The position numbers and the translations under genes were made by a program. Of a stretch of DNA of 64,000 nt, positions 51,756 through 60,209 are shown piece after piece (positions within the stretch are counted from its first letter, which is position 1; every line of letters begins with the position of its first letter). The notes beneath the pieces are model-generated. The model saw only the letters and a list, made by a program, of their open reading frames with translations. It did not search any database and was not told the DNA's origin. This DNA comes from Bacteroidia bacterium (GTDB lineage Bacteria > Bacteroidota > Bacteroidia > J057): assembly GCA_030430205.1 (NCBI GenBank), contig JAUIGE010000022.1, positions 62,001-126,000 of the forward strand. The letters are read 5' to 3'.

Positions 51756-54557
51756 TTATTTGATAAAAAGCTTTTGCGAAATTTCTTTCCCCTCCGCCTG
51801 AAGGCGGACGATATACAAGCCCGCAGGCAGCGCCCGCTCTCTCAAATCCCAGCTGATGCTGTGCATGCCTGAAGACTTTTTCTCCAGTCCTTTATCCGCG
51901 ACCAGCCTTCCCTGATAATCCATCAGGCTGAGGCGAATATCCGCACTTTGTGCCAGTTTGAGCTCGATGTGGAGCAAACCATCCGAAGGATTGGGAAAGG
52001 CAGCGAAACGGCTATCAAACTGATTTTCAGGCGAAAGGCCCACATTGATCAGATTGGGTTTGGCAAATTTTTTGGTTGTGTAGAGTCTGTATTCGCCCGG
52101 ATTCAGGCCTATATTGGCCATGGTATTGCTCACATTGAGAGAGTCTCCTGTGAAAAATTCATACCATTTGCCCGTTTTTTGGAAGTTGGGATTGATCGTC
52201 CCAAAGGTCACCCCAAAGTTGCCGATGACAATCACATCCATGTCGGCATGGTTGATCTGAATGCGCTTCATTTTGCCATTGACCTGGAGAGAAAAATCAG
52301 TGGATTCGAATGCAGGCTCGGCGATGCGGAGCTGAGCGAGAGCGGAATAAACCTGAAACAAACGCTTACGCGCCGGATCCCGGTAATAATTCCAGCGAAT
52401 CGGTTTGCGCCCTGTACGACCATTCTGGTCGATATCCACTTCATATCCCAGTTCTCCGAACTGCCAGATCATCTTGGGGCCTGGCACAGTCAGCAAAAAG
52501 GTGGCTGCCATCTCCATGCGCTCAAGACCTGTTTGCAGGTTTTTGATGTTGTAATTGCCGCTGCTGTTGCCATAGGTAATGGCTTCAAACATGAGCCTTT
52601 GCTCATCGTGGCTTTCCATATATCCGACAACATGCGGATTATTCCAACCCCTGTTTTTGTAAGAAACCCAGTTGAAATCACCCGGCGTATAGCCGATTGC
52701 TGCATCTTTGTAATCAAAGTGCGCATTTCCCCACAGCATCAGGCCATAATTTCCCAATTCTTTTTCCTCTGCATTATCCGCCAAATGCTCCAGGATCACA
52801 TAGGAATTGGGGCTCACCGCCCACATGCTGTCAGCAATGGCTTTCAGGTAAGCGACGCGCGTTCCATCGTATTGGCCCCAGGCGCCGGTATTGCCGAGGG
52901 TGTTTTTCTGGGTAAAGCCTTTCGAAAGGTCAAAGCGAAAGCCATCCAATTGGTATTCCTCCAGCCAATGCTTCACAAAGCGAAAGACAAAGTCCTGGGT
53001 TGCCTGGCTTTCATGGTTGAAATCATTTCCTACATTGAAATCATGTTTGGGAATGGGATTGAAAAAAGGGCTGTTGGCAGCGGGCCTGTTATTGGCATCG
53101 TCCCACCACAACTCAACCCATGGATTTTGCCCAAAAGCGTGATTCAGCACTACGTCCACGATGACGGCTATGCCACGGCTGTGGCACGTATCTACCAATG
53201 CCTTGAGGTCAGCGGCAGGCCCATAGTATTTGTCCACAGCAAAGAAAAAAGAGGGATTATAGCCCCAACTGTCATTGTTTTCAAACTCATGCACAGGCAT
53301 CAGTTCCAGGGCGTTAAAACCCAGTTTCTGAATATAATTCAGGGTATCTATCAAGGTCTTGAAGTCATGGGCTGCAAGGAAATCGCGCAGGTGCATTTCA
53401 TAGACCAGCAAATCGGTATTCGAAGGTTTCTGAAAATTGCTGTTTTGCCACTGATACGGCTGCTGAGCTGTCTGAAAAACAGAAACAATGCGGGTCGTTT
53501 TCCCAACAGGATATGGCTTCAGATTGGGGTAAGTAGCGGCGGTGATGTCCTTGTCTGCCCAGGGATCGAGGATTTTTTCGGTATAGGGATCGGCGATCCT
53601 GAGGCTGCCGTCTACCAGGTATTGGTAGGCATACTCGGTGCCGGGCGTCAGGCCGCTGATTTCCTTCCAGTAATGATTTCCATCCGGGCTGCGGTTCATA
53701 TAATTGAGGTCCGCAATTTCCCAATTGTTGAAATCACCGATCACAAAAGCATAGCTTTTGAGGGGCGCATAGAGGGCAAGAACAACGGTCGTATCGTTGA
53801 TGTAATTGATGCCATCTCTGATGCCTGCGGGCAAAGCTGCCACGGGAGGATTGGGATTGCGAACATATATGCTGGTTGAATCAACCGATGTGCTCCCTCC
53901 TGCTTCTGCAATGGCCGTGATGCGGTAAAAACCCACATTGGTGGCATTGAAGGTATAGTTCAGCGAATTCATCGCTGATTTTTGGACTTCTACCTGGTTG
54001 ACCAGCAACCTGAGCGTATCGGCGCCACTGCCGCCGAGGATGATATTGAGCGTGCCGCCCTGGTTCAGGATATTCTGCGGATTCGCAGGATTCAAAATGA
54101 CCACCCCCAGGCCTGCCTGGGCTACATTGACAAACATATCGCTTCCATCGGAAGCCCGGCCCACCGTATTTCCGGGGCCATCTCTAAAAACAAAAGCCAG
54201 CATCTTGATGGTATCTGCCATCGGCACGCCATAGTAATTGCGGATGTGGTATTTCAGCTGATAGCGGTCATTGCCGAGGGGCGTCATTTTCACATTGGGA
54301 TCGGTGGTTCCCCAGGCTGATTTCACAAATTTCCAGTCCGAAGGAGAGGTGCTTTTATCGGTGATCACACCCGTATGGGCGTAGACATCGCCGCTAAAGC
54401 CGGCCAGCGCGCCATTGCCCAGACTCGCATCATAGATGATGGTGACGGTGTCATCCGCTATCGGCAAAGCAGGAATGGTGGTGATCACCTGAGCTTGCAT
54501 ACTGAGCACAAAAAGAGAGCTCAAAAAAAGAAGAAAAGAAGCTAAATGTATTCTCAT
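51756..54557 (-). CDS. Exported GH13 alpha-amylase family enzyme with T9SS domain
   Basis: The ATG at 54557 (933 aa) is preferred over 54566 because it opens the signal peptide (MRIHLASFLLFLSSLFVLSM). N-terminal E-set/CBM48-like domains (SYAFVIGDFNNWEIADLNYM) precede the GH13 barrel. Conserved regions are DVVLNHAFGQ (I), DGFRFDLSKG (II, nucleophile Asp), VILEHLAD (III, acid/base Glu) and GYMESHDEQR (IV, Asp). A T9SS type A tail (FAAFPNPSDGLLHIELKLAQ to QKLFIK) follows. It hydrolyses alpha-glucans outside the cell. Twin LacI-type operators lie 62 bp upstream. Confidence 0.94.
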   Translation of the reverse strand: MRIHLASFLLFLSSLFVLSMQAQVITTIPALPIADDTVTIIYDASLGNGALAGFSGDVYAHTGVITDKSTSPSDWKFVKSAWGTTDPNVKMTPLGNDRYQLKYHIRNYYGVPMADTIKMLAFVFRDGPGNTVGRASDGSDMFVNVAQAGLGVVILNPANPQNILNQGGTLNIILGGSGADTLRLLVNQVEVQKSAMNSLNYTFNATNVGFYRITAIAEAGGSTSVDSTSIYVRNPNPPVAALPAGIRDGINYINDTTVVLALYAPLKSYAFVIGDFNNWEIADLNYMNRSPDGNHYWKEISGLTPGTEYAYQYLVDGSLRIADPYTEKILDPWADKDITAATYPNLKPYPVGKTTRIVSVFQTAQQPYQWQNSNFQKPSNTDLLVYEMHLRDFLAAHDFKTLIDTLNYIQKLGFNALELMPVHEFENNDSWGYNPSFFFAVDKYYGPAADLKALVDTCHSRGIAVIVDVVLNHAFGQNPWVELWWDDANNRPAANSPFFNPIPKHDFNVGNDFNHESQATQDFVFRFVKHWLEEYQLDGFRFDLSKGFTQKNTLGNTGAWGQYDGTRVAYLKAIADSMWAVSPNSYVILEHLADNAEEKELGNYGLMLWGNAHFDYKDAAIGYTPGDFNWVSYKNRGWNNPHVVGYMESHDEQRLMFEAITYGNSSGNYNIKNLQTGLERMEMAATFLLTVPGPKMIWQFGELGYEVDIDQNGRTGRKPIRWNYYRDPARKRLFQVYSALAQLRIAEPAFESTDFSLQVNGKMKRIQINHADMDVIVIGNFGVTFGTINPNFQKTGKWYEFFTGDSLNVSNTMANIGLNPGEYRLYTTKKFAKPNLINVGLSPENQFDSRFAAFPNPSDGLLHIELKLAQSADIRLSLMDYQGRLVADKGLEKKSSGMHSISWDLRERALPAGLYIVRLQAEGKEISQKLFIK

Positions 54558-54619
54558 AAAAATCATGATTTGGGTAAAAAGTTTAAGTAGTGTTGATCGA
54601 ATCCGAATACGCTTTTTGG

Positions 54620-54654
54620 CGAAAACGTTTACGTTTTACTCGAAAACGTTTACG
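54620..54654. promoter_or_regulatory. Twin LacI-family-type operators upstream of the GH13 gene
   Basis: CGAAAACGTTTACG occurs twice (54620-54633 and 54641-54654), centres 21 bp apart, so both face the same side of the helix. The near-palindromic core AAACGTTT is typical of LacI/MalR-type repressors. They lie 62 bp upstream of the GH13 start at 54557. Glucan-dependent control is inferred. The rest of the 54558-54867 spacer holds a short GACGCTGATCTACACT repeat fragment (54747-54762) and is otherwise featureless. Confidence 0.8.
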
Positions 54655-54867
54655 CCGGTATTGCGTGGCTTTTTTGCTCCTAAATTAGGTTTTTTGCGCT
54701 AGAATCAAAGCTTTTTGATTTTGGATGGTGGGAGATATGAGAAGAATGGACGCTGATCTACACTCATTAGGATGATTTTTAATGTTTAGGGAATAGTTTA
54801 GAAATTTTCAAATAGAATCATGACCTTGCGCATCTTTTGATTCATCCAGCTTAGCGCGTCGAAATAC

Positions 54868-55761
54868 ATGAAAGGAATCGCCTACTACATTTCACTCCCC
54901 TTTATCTACCTGGTATCGCTTTTGCCGTTTTGGCTGCTGTACAGCTTGTCTGACTTCCTTTTTGTGATCGTGTATGGCCTGGTAGGCTACCGCAAAAAAG
55001 TAGTTTTTTCCAATCTCCGGAATTCCTTTCCGCAAAAAAGCGAAGAAGAGTTGAAGCGCATTCAACGGAAATTCTACCGATACTTTTTCGACCTGATAGT
55101 CGAAACCCTCAAAACGCTTACCATCTCTCCCCGCCAATTGCGGAAGCGGATATCCCTCAGGGATCCCTCTATTTTCCAAAAATACCACGAGCAAAACCAA
55201 AGCATCATCATAGTCATGGGGCACTATGGAAACTGGGAACTGGGCGGCGCCCGTTTTGCGCTTGAGCCTTATCACAAACTCTTTGTGATATACCATCCTT
55301 TGCGCAATAGATATTTCGACCAGCTCATTTATAAAATGCGGACCCGCCTTGGCAACGGCTTGTATCCGATGAAAGACACCCTCAGAGGGATGCTTGGCAA
55401 CAAAGACATAGTGACAGCAACGGCTTTCATTGCCGACCAATCCCCTTCTGTGAAGGGGGCACAATGGTTGGATTTTTTGAATCAGGACACGCCTTTTTTC
55501 ACAGGAACAGGAAAAATTGCCAACAAATTAAGCTATCCGGTAGTCTATGCTTCGGTGAAGCGGACAAAACGAGGCCATTACGATATATGCCTGGAAGACC
55601 TGGCGCCTCACTCCAGCAAGCTGGAGCCAGAAGAAATACTGACACGCTTTGCCAGGAAGCTGGAAGAAGATATTCGCGAAATGCCAGAAATCTGGCTTTG
55701 GTCTCATAGGCGATGGAAACACAAAAGAAAAGCAAATGAGTCAACGGAAAAGCATGCTTAA
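54868..55761 (+). CDS. Lysophospholipid/lipid A acyltransferase (LpxL/HtrB-type)
   Basis: The 297-residue protein has an N-terminal membrane segment (YYISLPFIYLVSLLPFWLLY). It carries the LpxL-type motif VMGHYGNWELGGARFAL, with His-x4-Glu catalytic geometry (GHYGNWE), a later IADQSPSVKGAQWLDFLNQD and TPFFTGTGKIANKLSYPVVY. It matches Bacteroidota lipid A acyltransferases, which add a secondary acyl chain from acyl-ACP at the inner membrane. The gene overlaps the following desaturase by 26 bp, suggesting both act on membrane lipids. Confidence 0.92.
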   Translation: MKGIAYYISLPFIYLVSLLPFWLLYSLSDFLFVIVYGLVGYRKKVVFSNLRNSFPQKSEEELKRIQRKFYRYFFDLIVETLKTLTISPRQLRKRISLRDPSIFQKYHEQNQSIIIVMGHYGNWELGGARFALEPYHKLFVIYHPLRNRYFDQLIYKMRTRLGNGLYPMKDTLRGMLGNKDIVTATAFIADQSPSVKGAQWLDFLNQDTPFFTGTGKIANKLSYPVVYASVKRTKRGHYDICLEDLAPHSSKLEPEEILTRFARKLEEDIREMPEIWLWSHRRWKHKRKANESTEKHA

Positions 55762-56734
55762 AGGGAAAAAATTAATTTTAGCAACAAAGCCTTTTGCGGT
55801 GGAGAACAGGGGTAAAAGTTGGCTTTATACGGTCTCAACCCTTGTATTTTTGATTCTCAGTATCATAGGTGCTGCATCTCCTTTTCACTTTGTGATCAGG
55901 CTCGCCTTCAGCTTGCTGACGGCTTTGTTGCTGGTGCGATTATTCTCCATCTATCACGATTTTCTCCATAAAGCCATCCTCAAAGACAGCCTGCCTGCAA
56001 AAGTGATTTTCACCTTTTATGGCTACTATACCCTCAATCCGCCAGGAATCTGGAAGCGATCTCATGACTACCACCACAAGCACAATTCCAAATTACACAC
56101 TTCCAGCATCGGTTCCTTTCCCATCATTACCCGGGAAGAATACCTGGCGCTTCCCCAATCCGGGAGGTTTAGCTACCTCTTCATCCGCCACCCTTTAACC
56201 ATCCTGTTAGGCTATCTTTTTGCCTTTTGGTGGGGCATGTGCATGCTTTCGTTGATCAGAAATCCTTCAAAACACTGGGGCTCAGCCATCGCCATGATCG
56301 TGCATACAGGCATCGCATTCTGCTTTGTACTCTTCAGTGGATGGGCCAGTTTCTGGTTTGCCTTTATGATTCCGGCGCTGCTCTCCAGCGCCATCGGCGC
56401 CTACCTTTTCTACGCCCAGCACAACTTCCCGCAAGCCAGCTTCCGGGAAAAACAGGACTGGAGTTATGCCCATGCAGCCCTGCACTCCTCCAGCTATATG
56501 AAGATGAATCCCGTCCTCCGCTGGTTTACAGGCAATATTGGCTACCACCATATCCACCACCTCAACTCGCGCATCCCCTTTTACCGCTTGCCCGAGGCAC
56601 ACCAGGCCTTTCCTGAATTTCAGGTGGTGAGCACGACTTCCTTACATCCCCGGGATGTTTTCCATTGCTTACAGATGAAAGTCTGGGATCCTGAATTGAA
56701 AAGGATGTTGAAGATGGGGGAGATTGGGGGGTGA
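55736..56734 (+). CDS. Fatty acid desaturase
   Basis: I take the ATG at 55736 (332 aa), which overlaps the acyltransferase gene; 55754 is an alternative. Di-iron histidine boxes are HDFLH, HDYHHKHN and (after several membrane spans) HHIHHLNSRIP with an extra AQHNFP, as in membrane desaturases. About four transmembrane segments are visible (LYTVSTLVFLILSIIGAA and others). It introduces double bonds into acyl chains in the inner membrane and could tune fluidity. The coupling to an LpxL-type enzyme suggests joint lipid remodelling. Confidence 0.92.
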   Translation: MSQRKSMLKGKKLILATKPFAVENRGKSWLYTVSTLVFLILSIIGAASPFHFVIRLAFSLLTALLLVRLFSIYHDFLHKAILKDSLPAKVIFTFYGYYTLNPPGIWKRSHDYHHKHNSKLHTSSIGSFPIITREEYLALPQSGRFSYLFIRHPLTILLGYLFAFWWGMCMLSLIRNPSKHWGSAIAMIVHTGIAFCFVLFSGWASFWFAFMIPALLSSAIGAYLFYAQHNFPQASFREKQDWSYAHAALHSSSYMKMNPVLRWFTGNIGYHHIHHLNSRIPFYRLPEAHQAFPEFQVVSTTSLHPRDVFHCLQMKVWDPELKRMLKMGEIGG

Positions 56735-56740
56735 TGTGGG

Positions 56741-56896
56741 AAGAATTGACGCTGATTTACGCTGGTTATTATGGTCTGATTATGTTGAAAGATGACTGAG
56801 GGAAATAGCTTCTTAAACATAAAAAATCATAACCATCTGCGAAAATCTGCGTCCACTCTTCATCTCATCTGCGAAAATCTGCGTCCACTCTCCATC
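56741..56896. repeat. Inverted-repeat element (GACGCTGATTTACGCTGG family)
   Basis: The left end (GACGCTGATTTACGCTGG, 56749-56766) is approximately the reverse complement of a right end present twice in tandem (GCGAAAATCTGCGTCCACTC, at 56838-56857 and 56871-56890, each preceded by CATCT). The centre is unrelated AT-rich sequence. It fills the spacer between the desaturase and DUF2339 genes. Related ends occur at 59306-59425 and 54747-54762. Confidence 0.7.
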
Positions 56897-56897
56897 T

Positions 56898-56935
56898 AAA
56901 CTTTGCAGGCTTTAGGATTTTTTGGATATTGAAGG
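56898..56935 (+). repeat. 38 bp leader repeat, copy 1
   Basis: This 38 bp segment (AAACTTTGCAGGCTTTAGG then ATTTTTTGGATATTGAAGG) matches 59536-59573 at 33 of 38 positions by my count. Both copies follow an inverted-repeat element and precede a gene by 36-55 bp. It may be a shared promoter or part of the repeat element. Confidence 0.6.
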
Positions 56936-56971
56936 TAAGTACGGGAATTGCCTCACCACACATTGAAAAAA

Positions 56972-59254
56972 ATGCCTGACAACCAAGACGATATTAAACA
57001 GCTCCTCGACAAACTGGAAACCCTATTGAAAAGGCAAGACGACTTTTCACGGGAAATTAACAGTTTACGCAGTGAAATAAACAGGCTAAAACCCGCTGAA
57101 ATACCAGAAACTGTTGCAAAAGAGACCACTTCCTCTCAGGCAAGCCCACAACAGACGGCAAAAGAAGCCCCGAAATATGCCGCTCCGAAAGTAAATAGAC
57201 CTCCCAAAATCAAACAAGACCTTGAAAAGTTTATCGGTGAAAACCTCATCAATAAAATTGGCATTGTCATCACCATAATTGGCGTAGCAATCGGAGCAAA
57301 ATATTCTTTTGAGCATGACCTAATTAGTCCTATCACGAGAATCATCCTCGGATATGCAATGGGGATAGGGCTCTTAGGATTTGGCATAAAACTGAAGAAA
57401 AAGTATGAAAGCTACAGTGCTGTACTGGTAAGCGGAGCTATTGCGATTATGTATTTCATCACCTATTCTGCTTACAGCCTCTATGGGTTGATTCCGCAAG
57501 TTGTTGCATTTGCCCTGATGGTGGTTTTTACTGTTTTTACGGTTGTGGCAGCGATAAATTACAACAGACAAGTCATCGGTCATATAGGATTGGTGGGCGC
57601 TTATGCGGTTCCATTTCTGCTCAGTGAAGGCTCTGGAAAAGTGGCAATCCTTTTTAGCTATATGGCCATTATCAACATGGGCATACTTGCCATCGCATTC
57701 AAAAAATATTGGAAAGCCCTTTACTATTCTTCTTTCGGTTTGACCTGGCTCATATACTTCTCATGGTACACAACAAGCTATCAAACAGCTGAACATTTTG
57801 AATTAGCGCTGATCTTTCTTGCCCTGTTCTTTGCCACATTTTACCTTACCTTTCTTGCATACAAATTGCTGCAAAAAGAGAAGTTTGACATGGGCGACAT
57901 TATATTGCTCCTGGCAAATTCTTTTATATTTTATGGCGTCGGATTTGCTGTTTTAAGCGCTCACGCAACAGGAAGCCAGTATTTAGGGCTCTTTACCCTG
58001 GGCAATGCACTTATCCATTTCATTGTGAGTGCCATAATTTTTAGGCAAAACCTTTCAGATAAAAATCTGATACACCTTGTCTCAGGATTGGTTTTGGTTT
58101 TCATTACCATCGCTATTCCTGTTCAATGGGACGGAAATTGGGTAACGCTCTTATGGGCAGGGGAAGCTGCATTGCTATTTTGGATTGGCAGAACGAAAAA
58201 TGCGCCCATTTATGAAAAACTATCCTATCCGCTCATGGCCCTGGCATTCCTCAGTATCGCGCACGACTGGACGACTGTATATGGCCATTACTACCCTGGA
58301 AATCCAGCATCAAGGATAAGCCCTTTACTCAACATCCATTTTCTCACTTCCCTTTTGTTCATTGCAGCTTTTGGATTTATCAATTTCCTGAACCAAAGCA
58401 AGCATGATACGCCTCCCATCATCTCCCCAAAATGGCTTTCAAAAATCATTTCCTATTCCATTCCTGCCATTTTCCTTATCGCCCTTTATTATGCGTTCCG
58501 CCTGGAAATAGCAAACTATTGGGATCTAAGCTACAAAGATGCGCTGCAAACAATTAGCTCCCTCGATTTGAAAAGCTTCCAAACAATATGGATTATCAAT
58601 TATTCTTTGTTGTTCGTTTCCATCCTCTCTTTCCTGAACCTCAGGAAATTAAAAAATCAGCAGTTGGGGCTGATTACTCTTGGCTTACAGAGCCTGGTCA
58701 TCGCAGTCTTTTTGGTTCAAGGACTTTATCTTCTCAGCGAACTGCGTGAAAGCTACCTGGAAGCAAGGCTATCAGCGGAGGCTCAAAAGAGCATCTTTTA
58801 TATCGGCATCAGGTACGTTTCATTTGCCTGCTATGCCCTGGCCATCCTTTCCTCTTATCAGTACGTTCGCCAGGCATCTATCAGCCGGAACATCAAAATA
58901 GCCTTCGACTTCTTGCTGCATATTTCCGTCCTGTGGATCATCAGCAGCGAATTACTTAACTGGATGGACATCGCAGCATCCCAACAATCCTACAAACTGG
59001 GCTTAAGCATCCTCTGGGGGATGTATTCGCTCTTCCTCATAGGCTTAGGAATCTGGAAAAAGAAAAAACACCTGCGAATCGGAGCTATTTCCCTATTCGG
59101 ACTTACGCTGCTCAAACTCTTCTTTTATGATATTTCTCACCTGGATACGGTGGCGAAGACCATTGTATTTGTATCGCTGGGGGTATTGCTGTTGATTATT
59201 TCCTTTTTGTATAATAGGTATAGGGGGTTTATTTCTGAGGAGGATGGGGGCTGA
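56972..59254 (+). CDS. DUF2339 family polytopic membrane protein
   Basis: The ATG at 56972 gives 760 aa; the TTG at 56948 is an unlikely start. A coiled coil opens it (IKQLLDKLETLLKRQDDFSR, EINSLRSEINRL), then a Pro/Lys linker and the DUF2339 signature LEKFIGENLINKIGIVITII with GVAIGAKYSFE. About 22-25 hydrophobic segments follow, including the typical GHIGLVGAYAVPFLLSEGSG and WGMYSLFLIGLGIWKKKKHL with RIGAISLFGLTLLKLFFYDI. Function is unknown. Codon use is more AT-rich than upstream genes. Confidence 0.9.
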   Translation: MPDNQDDIKQLLDKLETLLKRQDDFSREINSLRSEINRLKPAEIPETVAKETTSSQASPQQTAKEAPKYAAPKVNRPPKIKQDLEKFIGENLINKIGIVITIIGVAIGAKYSFEHDLISPITRIILGYAMGIGLLGFGIKLKKKYESYSAVLVSGAIAIMYFITYSAYSLYGLIPQVVAFALMVVFTVFTVVAAINYNRQVIGHIGLVGAYAVPFLLSEGSGKVAILFSYMAIINMGILAIAFKKYWKALYYSSFGLTWLIYFSWYTTSYQTAEHFELALIFLALFFATFYLTFLAYKLLQKEKFDMGDIILLLANSFIFYGVGFAVLSAHATGSQYLGLFTLGNALIHFIVSAIIFRQNLSDKNLIHLVSGLVLVFITIAIPVQWDGNWVTLLWAGEAALLFWIGRTKNAPIYEKLSYPLMALAFLSIAHDWTTVYGHYYPGNPASRISPLLNIHFLTSLLFIAAFGFINFLNQSKHDTPPIISPKWLSKIISYSIPAIFLIALYYAFRLEIANYWDLSYKDALQTISSLDLKSFQTIWIINYSLLFVSILSFLNLRKLKNQQLGLITLGLQSLVIAVFLVQGLYLLSELRESYLEARLSAEAQKSIFYIGIRYVSFACYALAILSSYQYVRQASISRNIKIAFDFLLHISVLWIISSELLNWMDIAASQQSYKLGLSILWGMYSLFLIGLGIWKKKKHLRIGAISLFGLTLLKLFFYDISHLDTVAKTIVFVSLGVLLLIISFLYNRYRGFISEEDGG

Positions 59255-59305
59255 AGGGCTGGATTTGGAAAAGATCACAAATAAGGAACGCCAAGTTGAA
59301 GAGGG

Positions 59306-59425
59306 GGAGTTGACGCTGGTTTACACTGGTTAAACTGATACAGACAAATAAACAGGTGTCAAAAACAACGCTCTTTAACAGTGAAAATCAGTCAAATCAG
59401 TGAGAATCTGTGTCTATTCTCTTTT
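59306..59425. repeat. Inverted-repeat element (GACGCTGGTTTACACTGG family), second copy
   Basis: The left end TTGACGCTGGTTTACACTGG (59306-59325) and right end around AATCAGTGAGAATCTGTGTC (59393-59412) are approximate reverse complements with a 10-11 bp internal period. The element lies just after DUF2339. The remaining 59255-59628 spacer also holds the 38 bp leader repeat (59536) and otherwise nothing recognisable. Confidence 0.65.
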
Positions 59426-59535
59426 TATTGGAGCTACTTATTTTCAAGCTTTCACTCAGGCGTCTTATGGAAATGAAACGATGGAGGCGTGGAGGTGGGG
59501 AGACAGTATTGGTATCGTAAAAATGGGGTGAGGAA

Positions 59536-59573
59536 AACTTTGCTGACTTTGGGAATTTTTGGATATTGGAGGG
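59536..59573 (+). repeat. 38 bp leader repeat, copy 2
   Basis: This is the second copy of the segment at 56898-56935 (AAACTTTGCTGACTTTGGG then AATTTTTGGATATTGGAGG). It ends 55 bp before the start at 59629, compared with 36 bp for copy 1 and DUF2339. Confidence 0.6.
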
Positions 59574-59628
59574 GAGTTTTGGAGCCTATTCAAGAAATGA
59601 TACTCTTTCACAAAAAGAAAAATCAAGC

Positions 59629-60156
59629 ATGGAAAATGTAAATTTATTTGCGGCACTCATAGGAGTTTTGGCAGGGGTGGCAAGTTCGTTTGTTTCCCAT
59701 TTTTTTCAAATTCGTCTGGAAAGGCATAAAAATCAACTTGAATCAGAAGTCAATAGGAAGAATGAATTTAAAAAGGAAATAGCGAATGCTGTTCAAATCA
59801 TCATGTCAATGGTACAAGAGATTTCCTGGGTTTCCTGGGAGGTATCAAAAGGAAAGGCTGAAAAGAGCAATGAGTATTTAAACAAATACAATGGAGCGGC
59901 AAAAGAGAATTTGAGCAAAACCAGTGCACACCTGGCATTAATCGCTGCAATTGATTTGCCTGTATATGAAAAATTGAGAAAAATAGCACAGGAAGTCTAT
60001 GACCTTGACCTGGAACTAGCGAATAGTCTGGTAGATTTCATAGACCAAAAAGTGGATATTGACCATTTTTCAACCCTAAAAAAGAAGGTTTTATTGGTCG
60101 AAGAAGAACTGCCAAGGCAGTTTGCGGAAATTCTTAAAACGGTGGATCAGGGGTAA
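59629..60156 (+). CDS. Small membrane-anchored coiled-coil protein of unknown function
   Basis: The ATG at 59629 gives 175 aa (the frame is open to 59566). One N-terminal transmembrane segment (LFAALIGVLAGVASSFVSHF) is followed by a long charged helical region (QIRLERHKNQLESEVNRKNE, then EIANAVQIIMSMVQEISWVS and IDLPVYEKLRKIAQEVYDLD). It ends with VEEELPRQFAEILKTV. No family is recognised; small membrane proteins of this shape are seen in and around defence loci. It is AT-rich, and an Mrr-type nuclease gene starts 53 bp downstream on the same strand. Confidence 0.75.
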   Translation: MENVNLFAALIGVLAGVASSFVSHFFQIRLERHKNQLESEVNRKNEFKKEIANAVQIIMSMVQEISWVSWEVSKGKAEKSNEYLNKYNGAAKENLSKTSAHLALIAAIDLPVYEKLRKIAQEVYDLDLELANSLVDFIDQKVDIDHFSTLKKKVLLVEEELPRQFAEILKTVDQG

Positions 60157-60209
60157 AAGACAGGATCGTTCAAGTAGAAATAGATTGTGCATAATTAGAA
60201 CAAAACCAA

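Noticed and set aside
51948-53879. A 643-codon open frame on the plus strand inside the GH13 gene
   Set aside because: It is antisense to an intact GH13 gene with all catalytic motifs and has a composition typical of a shadow frame (His/Ile-rich, no domain).
59629-60156. A toxin-antitoxin antitoxin gene next to mrr
   Set aside because: A transmembrane helix and 175-residue length do not fit usual antitoxins. Nothing else suggests a TA module.
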